Shown piece after piece: positions 13,366 through 23,400 of a stretch of DNA of 40,832 bases. A model generated the notes under the pieces. That model was not told the DNA's origin, searched no databases, and was given only the letters and a program-made list of their open reading frames with translations. Every line of letters starts with the position of its first letter. The stretch's first letter is position 1. Both the position numbers and the translations under genes were made by a program. This DNA comes from a virus, in IMG/VR virus record IMGVR_UViG_3300022888_000016, positions 1 to 40,832 of that record; one strand, given 5' to 3'.

Positions 13366-16155
13366 ATGGCAGGAGCAATAGAGAAAAAAATAAATGAGGT
13401 TGAGCAAGAAATAAAAACTAGTCCTAATAATCATTTAATTGCTAGGGCAGAGATATTAGACTCTATTACTATAACTAGGGAATTTTCTCAAACAATGTTG
13501 CATGCTGTTTGTAAACGATTTACGTCCTCTACGGGCAATTATACTCTTGCTCAAGTATGTGAGAATCTTGCAGAACAACGGGCAATATGTTATGGGGCAA
13601 GGGACTTAAAAACTTCTTTTAAAAAATTTAGTTATCCTTCGTATGAAACAGTTAATGGTGCATTGGGACTCACGGAACCAAATACTTCATTTATGGGTAT
13701 TAGAGCAACGGAAATATTAGACAAATATACTATAACTTTAAGTAACACTGACGGCACAACCCAAACAGAAGGTGGTAATACTTTTAGTACTTATATCGGA
13801 GATTATTATTTGGTTCGGTCAAGAGTTTCGGGTGAACTTATAGATGTATTGGATGACATTGATCCATATTCCACTCCGGATTCAGATACTTTATTCGGGA
13901 ATACTGTTGCTTGGGGCGCCGATGTTTCTAGTGAATCTTCCGCAAATACATGGAATTATAATTGGGCAAAAGCCAATGTAGATAGTATAGCAATAATTAA
14001 TCCTGGATCATTTAATGAATTAACTACACTAACACTAAGCGATCATTTGACACAGGGTAGCAATACGGATTACAATACATTAGGTCCATCTTTTGCTCAA
14101 AAATTTTATTTAAAGCGGCATACAGATCACGTAAACACTTTTACTATTACTGGTACTGCTACTACGAATAGTGTTGAAATAACTAATGTGTCAGATGAGG
14201 ATATGTTAAAAGTAAAATATAGTGATATTATTAGTGCGCCAGAAATACCTATGGGTTATTATGGTCCTACAACTATTGCGTCCGCAAAGATCACCGAAAA
14301 TAAAATTAGAATTAGTAATTTATTATATGATGTTGGTACTGTGAGCCAAAGTATGAATGTGGTAAGTTTAACTGGTGGAACTTGGCCTGTTGGAATAGAT
14401 AATGAAATAATTGAGTTTAATGGCGGTGGGGGCACTATTGTTAGCAGAGACAATGATACCCAACTAACACTCAGTAGTTCGGCTAATGTTGTTTCAGGAG
14501 AGAGTTATATTTTGTCTTATGGTGGTAAATCCACTTCAAATGGTATTATTACTCTTACAGTAAACAGTGTGCCTTTTGGTTATGCTAAAGATGATATATT
14601 TTGTCAAGTTGAGGTGGTGGCCGAAGGTTTAGTTATTAACGATGGTTGGAAACCTGTGGGGGACGGTTTAGGTAATTATGGTGGTTCTAATGAGGGACCA
14701 GATGACACTTTAACCGCAAACACCACTCAATTTGTAAGTCTTTTAGGTTTTTTTGATCCTGATAATGGTGGATCAAATGCTTCAAATGATTTGACTCGTA
14801 GTGCTAGAAATGATTTTTCTTCGGAAGGTAAAGAATATAATATAACATCTTATCCTTACATTGAAAAGAATCCATTTAAGCCTGCTGTGGGCGTGACACA
14901 TAAAGCATATACTGTTGAAAACGGAGAAATTACAGGTACTCAACCGACCGGTTTAACAGGCATGGATATACACACAGGAAGATATATAAGATGGGACGGA
15001 AAAAGAGCTGATGCAACCGGTGCCGTGCCCGAAAATAGATACTATACTGACACCGCAGAGAAATTTTATTATGAGCTGCCTTGTAATGCAGGATATTCTG
15101 CCGGATCTGTTACTGTATCTGATCATCCTATGCCTAATTCAGCAGAGCCTCCAAAAACTATAACTAAAACGGGCCTAAGTGATGCTATATTAAGAATACA
15201 AGAAGCTGACGTGACTTGTGTTGGGGTGCCTATTACGGTAGGTTCTACTGGAAATGTTCCTGTTGATGGGGATACTAGTAACCCTATTTTGACTGGTCCT
15301 ATTCCAGGTTTTCCGGCTCCACCCGCAGTAAATGCAACCATTGCTAATTACTACACATTAGAGGCCGATAATTATATTTATGTTAATAGATATCATATTG
15401 AATCAGTTAGCAACACTTCTAGTACATGGACGGCAACTGTAGCGACAGACAGTACTGCTTATGCGTGTCGTTATAATTTTGCACAACGGCACATATATAA
15501 TGCCGGGGGCACTGCAAATTCTTCTATGAATGCTGATACACAATTTATAGCCAGCACATTAGATGATTTACAGTCTATAAAATCTTTTCGTGATCCTGTA
15601 ATATCATCTAATGTGCATGCTAGTGGAATATCAGATGCGGATTGGGATTCTTATATTTCAACTGAACCAGATGCAGATTTAGCATTATTACAAACCAGTT
15701 TGAAAAATTTTAGAGACACCTTTGATGCACAAAATCGCACAGGCGCAAATAATAGTAATACTGGAATAGGTACAGAAATAACGTATGCTAATACAGAATG
15801 GTCTGCATTCCATTCAGAATTATCAACTTTTAGTACTAAGATTACGGCTAGAATAAATGAAATAGATGCAAGAATTGGCACACCCACTAGGTCAGGAACA
15901 CAATCTACCGCATGGGGTTCCCCGCCAGCAATATATGTGTCAGCTATACCTTCGTCTAATACTACAGGTGGATATGTACCGTATGGCAAGTCTATCTACA
16001 ATAATGTAAATAATTTATTAGGAAAAGATATAGATTTGTTGGGTAAACTCATACAAGATGTCCAAGGATTAGGTAGTTTAATAGACTTGGTTAAAAAGTC
16101 GAGAAATAAATATGAAATTTATAATGGCAGAGATAAGGAGTATACAGATGTCTAA
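13366..16155 (+). CDS. Large virion structural protein of the gp5-gp25 interval
   Basis: 929 aa. The N-terminal 110 residues are helical (ILDSITITREFSQTMLHAVC, NLAEQRAICYGARDLKTS). The middle is beta-rich, Thr/Ser/Gly-rich and contains a fibre-like module at about residues 324-388 (VVSLTGGTWPVGID...) related to modules in the gp7-like protein. The C-terminal 150 residues are helical, with NARINEIDARIG-type spacing and a LLGKDIDLLGKLIQDVQGLG amphipathic segment. Marine T4-like phages often carry a large structural protein annotated VrlC-like in this interval. This could be the equivalent, but I cannot confirm it. Overlaps the next small gene by 8 bp. Confidence 0.7.
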   Translation: MAGAIEKKINEVEQEIKTSPNNHLIARAEILDSITITREFSQTMLHAVCKRFTSSTGNYTLAQVCENLAEQRAICYGARDLKTSFKKFSYPSYETVNGALGLTEPNTSFMGIRATEILDKYTITLSNTDGTTQTEGGNTFSTYIGDYYLVRSRVSGELIDVLDDIDPYSTPDSDTLFGNTVAWGADVSSESSANTWNYNWAKANVDSIAIINPGSFNELTTLTLSDHLTQGSNTDYNTLGPSFAQKFYLKRHTDHVNTFTITGTATTNSVEITNVSDEDMLKVKYSDIISAPEIPMGYYGPTTIASAKITENKIRISNLLYDVGTVSQSMNVVSLTGGTWPVGIDNEIIEFNGGGGTIVSRDNDTQLTLSSSANVVSGESYILSYGGKSTSNGIITLTVNSVPFGYAKDDIFCQVEVVAEGLVINDGWKPVGDGLGNYGGSNEGPDDTLTANTTQFVSLLGFFDPDNGGSNASNDLTRSARNDFSSEGKEYNITSYPYIEKNPFKPAVGVTHKAYTVENGEITGTQPTGLTGMDIHTGRYIRWDGKRADATGAVPENRYYTDTAEKFYYELPCNAGYSAGSVTVSDHPMPNSAEPPKTITKTGLSDAILRIQEADVTCVGVPITVGSTGNVPVDGDTSNPILTGPIPGFPAPPAVNATIANYYTLEADNYIYVNRYHIESVSNTSSTWTATVATDSTAYACRYNFAQRHIYNAGGTANSSMNADTQFIASTLDDLQSIKSFRDPVISSNVHASGISDADWDSYISTEPDADLALLQTSLKNFRDTFDAQNRTGANNSNTGIGTEITYANTEWSAFHSELSTFSTKITARINEIDARIGTPTRSGTQSTAWGSPPAIYVSAIPSSNTTGGYVPYGKSIYNNVNNLLGKDIDLLGKLIQDVQGLGSLIDLVKKSRNKYEIYNGRDKEYTDV

Positions 16156-16336
16156 AGAGGAGAAATCTGAGACTTGGCAAAAAACAAATATAAAAAGAAA
16201 TGACATTAAAAAAATGTTACTGAATACTAAAAAATTGGCCAAAATGTATCATGAGATGTTAGAATCTAAAAAATCTGGTTGGGAAAAACTATTAAAAGCA
16301 CAAACAGAAAAGGAAGAAAAGGGTTCCAATGGCTGA
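16148..16336 (+). CDS. 62-aa Lys-rich helical protein
   Basis: The ATG at 16148 is chosen because AAGGAG (16135-16140) lies 7 nt upstream. Earlier in-frame ATGs at 16112 and 16124 lie deeper inside the preceding gene without an SD. The product is very charged and helical (KRNDIKKMLLNTKKLAKMYH, GWEKLLKAQTEKEEKG). It overlaps the genes on both sides by 8 bp, so it belongs to a tightly coupled trio with the 929- and 614-aa proteins. Possibly a small adaptor or chaperone. Function unknown. Confidence 0.7.
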   Translation: MSKEEKSETWQKTNIKRNDIKKMLLNTKKLAKMYHEMLESKKSGWEKLLKAQTEKEEKGSNG

Positions 16337-18173
16337 ATGGCAAAAATGGACTATGGCACAAGGCGGCATCCTTAAAGATATTGCGGATACTGCAGGAGAA
16401 TTAGCTACACAAATTAAAACTACTTCTGTATTGGCTTCTACTGCTATGGACGCGGTAAAGTTGGTTGCAGAATTACAATCTACTAATTTGTTTATAAAAG
16501 CACTAGATGCTGTGGCAGATGAATTACTTGATCAATTAGAAGATTGGAAAGAAGCAGGATATTATTATTTGTTAGTAGATCCATATTTTACAATAAATGT
16601 TACTCCTACCAAATCTGCTGTGTACGGCATAAAGCAAGAACGCAATAGAGGTGGTGATCGTTTATGGTGGGATGGGGTGAGTGATGATACCATTACCCCC
16701 AATAGGACTACTTCGGGTAGAGATAAAGCCGATAAACCCCGATTAATAACACCGCACACATTGGTGCCGGGAGGATGGAATCCGTATCAAGACCAAACCA
16801 TAGATCCTTATAGTGCATTGACTCCTTTTCCTCAATTCACCGCAAATCAAGTTATCAAATCTATGCAGGATGCTTTTGATGATAAGGGTGATGTCCCAAA
16901 ATACGAAGTACGGACAGGCGGCTCTAAAGTTCCTAAAACGGGCAATATTGTATATGATGAATATGGAGATCCATATACTGGTTGGGACACTAATAAGAAA
17001 TTTAGCATACAATTATATGATATAGGTTCAAATACTTTAAATTTTAAAAGTGATCGAGACACTATTAATAACCGAGTTCGGCACGGTAAGCCTAATGTTC
17101 GAGGTAATACCGAATTCGGCGGAGGATCATCTGCTATAGCAATTATTATTGCCGCACCATCATATAAGGTTTTCGCGGAAAGTTTTTTTGCATTTTCACA
17201 AATGTTTACTGATATTCCTGAATTTGCGAACAAAACTATAGAAAATATTTTAGATACGTATAATAAAATGCAGGCCCCTGATCCGATTACTTTACTTTTA
17301 ACCGAATGTGATACTAATTATGGTTTATTTGCTGTTGGTGATATAGTAGGAGGACAAAAGACAGGTTTAGGTAAAATTAAAAGTATAAATAGTGAATCCC
17401 AAACATCAACTTCTAAATCCACGGCAATAACAAAAACTATAACAGATGATTACGGTCAATTAAAAGAAATTACGGAATTTCGGGATGATAATCCAGATGG
17501 TAGATGGCAAGATATGGAAATATCAGTTGAACCTATATTAACAAGTGAAGGTTTACAGAATATTTTTACTATTGATGATGGACTTAGAGACCAAGAAGCA
17601 CATGGCACATGGGGAACTTTACCGGATGAAGGTGGTGTCAATTATCAAATAAAAGGAGAAGAAACTAGGTACTTTCCAAAAAATAAGAGAATTTTTTCTA
17701 AGTGTGGTGTAATAACTATGCAGAAATTAGAAGTGCCGACAGAATCTATTACCCCTGATTTTGGAGGAATTCAAATTAAAACTATTATTCCTTATTGGGC
17801 AGAATTTTTTGAAATGTTAGAAGGTTTTATTTTACAAGTTAAGGGGTTTATTGCTACATCTACTGAATTTATACAAGATATGATAGATGCTATTGAAGAA
17901 ATAATTAAATTTTTAGATGATATGATCTCCACGATTGAAGATTTTTTGAAATTTTTCTCAATAGACTTGTCCGGAGCAGGGATATATGCATTACATATTA
18001 AAGACCAACCAGATGGTAATTCTGGCCTACAGGCCGAATTAGGGTCCTCGGAATTGCCTAGAAATTTAACTTATGCTGCCGGTTTATTGTTTGTTGGGGT
18101 GGAAGTTGCAGGATTTAATCCCATAGACGCTATATTAGCGCCAATATTAGGTTTAGTTCCATTTAATAACTAA
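16329..18173 (+). CDS. Unassigned 614-aa virion-type protein
   Basis: The N-terminal 90 residues are helical (DIADTAGELATQIKTTSV, LFIKALDAVADELLDQLEDW). A beta-rich middle follows with GYYYLLVDPYFTINVTPTK and ALTPFPQFTANQVIKSM. A section near 390-470 includes SVEPILTSEGLQNIFTIDDG. The C-terminal 150 residues contain amphipathic/hydrophobic helices (FFEMLEGFILQVKGFIATS, DMIDAIEEIIKFLDDMIS) and end in a hydrophobic GFNPIDAILAPILGLVPF. It is translated from an ATG overlapping the previous gene. Position before gp25 suggests a baseplate part or assembly factor. No family recognised. Confidence 0.7.
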   Translation: MAEWQKWTMAQGGILKDIADTAGELATQIKTTSVLASTAMDAVKLVAELQSTNLFIKALDAVADELLDQLEDWKEAGYYYLLVDPYFTINVTPTKSAVYGIKQERNRGGDRLWWDGVSDDTITPNRTTSGRDKADKPRLITPHTLVPGGWNPYQDQTIDPYSALTPFPQFTANQVIKSMQDAFDDKGDVPKYEVRTGGSKVPKTGNIVYDEYGDPYTGWDTNKKFSIQLYDIGSNTLNFKSDRDTINNRVRHGKPNVRGNTEFGGGSSAIAIIIAAPSYKVFAESFFAFSQMFTDIPEFANKTIENILDTYNKMQAPDPITLLLTECDTNYGLFAVGDIVGGQKTGLGKIKSINSESQTSTSKSTAITKTITDDYGQLKEITEFRDDNPDGRWQDMEISVEPILTSEGLQNIFTIDDGLRDQEAHGTWGTLPDEGGVNYQIKGEETRYFPKNKRIFSKCGVITMQKLEVPTESITPDFGGIQIKTIIPYWAEFFEMLEGFILQVKGFIATSTEFIQDMIDAIEEIIKFLDDMISTIEDFLKFFSIDLSGAGIYALHIKDQPDGNSGLQAELGSSELPRNLTYAAGLLFVGVEVAGFNPIDAILAPILGLVPFNN

Positions 18174-18191
18174 ATATAAAAGAAAGGTATT

Positions 18192-18584
18192 ATGGCTACA
18201 ACACACGGAAAAGATTATATTGATTTTGACATGGATTTTGGAAAACATCCTGCGCATGGCGATTTAGAACAAGTTAAAAAGAATAATGTAATTAGTCGGT
18301 CTATTAATAATATTATTAAAACTAATGTGTATGAGAGATTATTCCAACCGGAAATTCAGGGTGGTATTTCTAATTTATTATTTGAAAATTTTGGACAACT
18401 AACAGATTCTAGATTAGAATCTGCCATTGAACACGCAATAGAACAATATGAACCTAGGGCTACAATACAAGAAGTGAAGGTTATCCGTAAAGAAGAAGAA
18501 AATGCTTATTTAATTCACATTAATTATATTCCAGATAACGATTCACGAGACGCGAACATAGAAGTATATTTGGAGAGGACATAG
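18192..18584 (+). CDS. 25: gp25 baseplate wedge (GPW/gp25 family)
   Basis: 130 aa, against 132 in T4. Visible family features are DYIDFDMDFGKHPAHGDL, VKKNNVISRSINNIIKTN, YERLFQPEIQGGISNLLFE and the conserved YEPR motif in EQYEPRATIQEV, followed by strands NAYLIHINYIPDN and IEVYLER. gp25 connects sheath and wedge and nucleates sheath assembly with gp6 and gp53. AAAGG SD precedes the ATG. gp6 starts 8 bases downstream, the order seen in most contractile systems. Confidence 0.95.
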   Translation: MATTHGKDYIDFDMDFGKHPAHGDLEQVKKNNVISRSINNIIKTNVYERLFQPEIQGGISNLLFENFGQLTDSRLESAIEHAIEQYEPRATIQEVKVIRKEEENAYLIHINYIPDNDSRDANIEVYLERT

Positions 18585-18592
18585 TATAAAAT

Positions 18593-20470
18593 ATGGCTAG
18601 CACAGAAGGTAAACTCAATGTTTCGGAATTAGATTTTGATAAGATTAAAGAAAATTTAATAGGGTTTTTACAAAACCAAAATGAATTTGTAGGTTATAAT
18701 TTCAGGGGCTCTTCATTCGACGTTCTTTTGGATGTCTTGGCTTATAATACACATTACAATGCGTATTATGCTAATATGATCGCAAATGAAATGTTCTTAG
18801 ATTCCGCAACTTTACGCAATTCTGTTGTGGCAAGAGCTAAACATTTGGGATATTTGCCTCGTTCAGCAAAAGGTTCCAAAGCTACTATAGATGTAGTGAT
18901 AACTCCCACGGATGATCCTGCTGTAATTACTATTCCGAGAAATTCACAGTTTCAGGGTGATGTGGACGGAATTTCTTACGTTTGGGTAACTTCTAATTCA
19001 CACGCCATTAATATAAATTCTAACGGTATATATACAGCCGCAAATGTGGAATTGACTCAAGGTATTCCTATTACATTCAGGTATACGGCTTCTACAGCAG
19101 ATGTGGATCAAAAATATATTCTTCCTAATGCTAATGTTGACACTGATACTTTGACCGTAACAATACAAACTTCTGCGACAGAATCCGCTGCTTATGAATA
19201 TCAATTAGCTAATGACATTACTACAGTAAATTCTAGTTCTAAGCATTATTTTTTAGATGAAAGTGATGATGGTTATTATGAAGTACAATTTGGAGATGGG
19301 ATATTAGGTAAACAATTAGCAAACGGTAATATTGTTATATTATCAGGATTAATTACTGATACTGACGCAACTAATGGTTGTAAATCTTTTTCTGTTGTTT
19401 CTGATATTGGGGGTTACTCTAACGTACAAATTACTACTGTTTCTGATGCTGGCGGAGGTGCTACTCCAGCAGATATAGAAGAAATTAAATTTAATGCTCC
19501 AAAAAACTATGATGCACAAAATAGATGTGTTACAGTATATGATTATATTAGTTTGATCAAAAGGGATTACGGGGGAGCTGAATCTGTTGTTGCGTGGGGT
19601 GGTGAGGATAGTGACCCCCCTGTTTACGGTAAAGTTTATGTGGCTATTAAACCGAGATTTGGAGATACACTTTCCACGGCACAAAAAGAAAGTATTGAGA
19701 AATCTATATTATCTAAACGTAATGTTGTTGGGGTTTCTTCTGTGGTTGTTGATCCAGACTATCTATATCTAAAAATTAATAGTATGGTGAAGTATGATTC
19801 CACTCTAACTTCTAATAGTGAAGCCATACTTAAAAGAACAGTAACATCTACAGTTAGTAATTTTGGCGCAAATAACCTAAAAGATTTTGATCAGGCATTT
19901 AGATATTCTAATTTAATTAAATTGATAGATGAATCTGAAATTTCTATAAAAAGTAATCAAACATCGGTTTCAATAAAACGTTATTTATATCCGTTAATAG
20001 GTTATACGGCAGCTTATACTTTACGATATTCTAATGAAATTTATCATCCATCAAATACTTTTTGGGGTTCAATAACGAGTAGTAAATTTTCATATAAGGA
20101 CACGTCTAATACTGTGTGGGATGGGTGTAAGTTACAAGACGAGAATGGTTATATTCAAGTATATAGAAAATTTGGTCTCGAGAGGATACTAGTTGCTAAT
20201 AATATAGGCACTGTTACTTATTCTTCAGGTAAGATTGAACTCAGTGGTTTTTTACCGGAAGTCATAAATACAATCACTTCAGGGAACACCGAACCCATGA
20301 GTATAACAATAGTTCCTGCTTCCTCAGATGTTAGGCCAGTACGCGAACAAATATTATTACTGAAAGATGAAGACATTAGTGTTAATATGTTAAATGATTC
20401 ACCTTCAGGAGCTTATGTCGCGGGAGTACATAGCACTGTTGATGGTTCCACACTTCGTACCGGAGAGTAA
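18593..20470 (+). CDS. 6: gp6 baseplate wedge (gpJ-like)
   Basis: 625 aa, against 660 in T4. The N-terminus has LDFDKIKENLIGFLQNQNEF and FDVLLDVLAYNTHYNAYYAN, then NEMFLDSATLRNSVVARAKH and LGYLPRSAKGSKATIDVVI, all typical of gp6/J proteins. GYYEVQFGDGILGKQLANGN and APKNYDAQNRCVTVYDYISL are also conserved. gp6 dimers form the inner iris ring of the baseplate with gp25 and gp7. The stop overlaps the next ATG (TAATG), so gp6 and the gp7-like protein are probably made in a coupled manner. Confidence 0.95.
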   Translation: MASTEGKLNVSELDFDKIKENLIGFLQNQNEFVGYNFRGSSFDVLLDVLAYNTHYNAYYANMIANEMFLDSATLRNSVVARAKHLGYLPRSAKGSKATIDVVITPTDDPAVITIPRNSQFQGDVDGISYVWVTSNSHAININSNGIYTAANVELTQGIPITFRYTASTADVDQKYILPNANVDTDTLTVTIQTSATESAAYEYQLANDITTVNSSSKHYFLDESDDGYYEVQFGDGILGKQLANGNIVILSGLITDTDATNGCKSFSVVSDIGGYSNVQITTVSDAGGGATPADIEEIKFNAPKNYDAQNRCVTVYDYISLIKRDYGGAESVVAWGGEDSDPPVYGKVYVAIKPRFGDTLSTAQKESIEKSILSKRNVVGVSSVVVDPDYLYLKINSMVKYDSTLTSNSEAILKRTVTSTVSNFGANNLKDFDQAFRYSNLIKLIDESEISIKSNQTSVSIKRYLYPLIGYTAAYTLRYSNEIYHPSNTFWGSITSSKFSYKDTSNTVWDGCKLQDENGYIQVYRKFGLERILVANNIGTVTYSSGKIELSGFLPEVINTITSGNTEPMSITIVPASSDVRPVREQILLLKDEDISVNMLNDSPSGAYVAGVHSTVDGSTLRTGE

Positions 20471-23400
20471 TGTCAAAAATCAAAGATAAATCAGATATTT
20501 CGGTATTAATAGAAACATTAATACCTGAATTTATCTCCAATGAGCATCCTAAATTTAAAAAATTCATAGAAAAATATTATGAATTTATGGAGTCTCATCA
20601 GGTTTATTTTGAGGATATAAATTTTGATGAATATAAACTCATTCCTGAGGATGAGCAATTTGAATATTTTATTTTTGAGGATGAACCGAATAATAAACTT
20701 TATATTAACGGTGATGCAAATGAATTTTTTGATCCGCGTTTTGCTGATGATGAAATAATAAATCATCGATTTCAACTTGAAGGAATACGTGATGCCTCCA
20801 AAGACGACCAACTACAATTTGAAATAGGTGAAACGGTTACGGGTAATGCTACAGGAGCAACCGCGGTTGTTACAGGTATCAATAGTAATACTACTGCTTT
20901 CATAAAACCCACCACTAATACTTCCTTTATATATGGCGAAGAACTCACAGGAGAATCTTCTAGGGCGTGGTCTACTTTTGCGAACGGTGTTGTTGCGGGT
21001 GTTTTTCCTGAAGGTTCTATAGAAGGGTTTCGTAGTAGGGGTCCTATTGCCGCAGTAAAAGAATTATCTGAAATTCAAGATATCGACAGAACACCCGAAG
21101 GGTTAATTGATGATTCTTGGAAAAAAGAGTTTTATACTCATATACCCAAACAAACCAAAACTGATCGTAGAAAACTTCTAAAACAAATGATAGAAGTTTA
21201 TAGAACGAAAGGTGGAGAAGCATCTTTTGAGTGGTTATTTAAGGCTGTTTTTAATAATCAAGATGTAGACTTTTATTATCCTAAGGCGGATCTGATGAGG
21301 TTATCAGATGGTAGATGGGTAGTAGATAAGACTGTAAAAATTAGAACAGACACGGCAAATAATATACAATTGTTTGAAGGTAAAACCATTACAGGCTTAA
21401 CATCAAGAGCCACAGGTATAGTAGAGAAAACTATAACTAAGATGGTCGGTCAGGTTCAAATCACTGAATTGTTTCTATCTAAAATTGTTAAAGGTGTTGA
21501 TGATACGGGTACCCTGGGATATTTCCAAACATATGAGGCTGTTGAAACTCCTCCGGATGCAAACAATGAAATAGCTAGAGGTTTTTGTTCAGGAATAATT
21601 TCTGATGTGATTATTAATTATGGGGGAAGTAATTATGAAATAGATGATGAATTATTATTTCAAGGTGGTGGTGGTGCTGAAGCTAAGGCAAAAGTTACAG
21701 AACTTAAAGATGACGTTCTTTCTGGTTTCCGTATAGTTGATTCTGGTGATGGTTATTTTGTTGGAGATAAATTAGATTTTATTGATGGAGGGACTGGAGG
21801 TGCAGGCGCTGCCGCAACAGTTGGTACAATTATTCCAACGGGTTCGGTTTTAAAAAATAGTGATCTAATAGAAACAGTCAAAACACAAGAAATAAGTGCC
21901 AATAATGAAGTATCTCCTCTGTACGCCAATTCGTCTTTGGTATTTTCTGCCACAATTAAAGAGAATTCAGGAGAATTTTTTGATTCATCTGGTTCATTTT
22001 TCACAACAGAGTTTTTTGCTATTGGAGATATACTCAAGAAACAAATTCATATAAATGGTAGTCAATTACTTTCCACATTGACCCAAACCGGCACAGTAAT
22101 TAATCTTTCGAATGATCTAACTGTCGATGAGGTTTCACATGCTGTTGGGGGTAAACTCACGTATGCTAACGGAACCAACACAATCATTACCGGGTATACG
22201 AACACATCTTCTTTGTTCGTCAAAGACTCTCGTAATATTTCTGCTTCCCAGACTTTTGATATCTACTACGGCGATGATAGTGTCACCGCTACAGTTATCG
22301 GTGCAAACGCCGAGATGGTTTTATATTCCGTCAGTTCATATAAATTTGATGAAAATTTTGGAACTTTTAGTATAGGTAATTTTTCTAATAATGATACAGT
22401 TATTTTATACGACACGGCACATACATTGCTATGGTCTCCAACAAATTCAAATGGTAGCGATGCCGCAATTACTCATAGTGGACATACTTTTGAAGTAGGC
22501 AACACCCCCGCTAATGTTGTGTCGAGTACTTTTCCTATTGGTGATGCATTTTCTTCAAGTGGAGGCTATGCTGCTAATGAGGTAATTACCGACTATAGTG
22601 TGACTGGATTATTAACTATGACGGAGCACAGCTTCGGTGCCATTAATTCTCTAGCAATAACATCGGGTGGAGGATATTATAAGCGCTTACCGGTAGTTAC
22701 TGTTGCTAATAACTTCATGATTAGTTTATCTAATTCATTAGAACATACTGGAGCAAATAATACATTAATTAATGTTAATTTACATTCATATACAACAGGA
22801 ACGATTGAACAGACCGGTGATGTATTAATCCTAACAGGTGGTGAATTTCCAGACGCTAATTCAGGACTGTTACATATTTCATATGAAAATGGTGATGAAG
22901 TCCAAATTAATTCTGTAATTAATAGTACTGCTTTAATAATGAATAGTGTTAAAACTATTAGTGTTCCCGAAACTTATGTTTTGACATATCAAGCTAATGC
23001 TAATACTTTTCCGAAATCAGCACTCATCTATAATGAAGATTATACGGCTAGAGCGCGAGTTTTAGATTTCATAGATGAAGCATCAAAATATTCTTTCCCT
23101 AGGTCCGTTGGAACTGAATTAGAGGGCACTTATGTAGAGAAGCCAGGACAAACAGGTTACCGACGACACGTCATAGAACACGGTAACACCACTCTGCGTG
23201 TGAGTATGTTATCTACTGGAGATTTTTCCCCTGTTAAATCTTTTTTATTAGCGGACGGCACAGGGAATGAAGATGGGATATTTGATAAAATAGTTTTCGA
23301 AGATGGCGCATATATTTATCCAGAAAATAGTGTGAATTTTGTATTGATGGAAGATTTTTCTTCCATTTTAGACGAAGACGGTTTCCGAGTTTATACGGAA

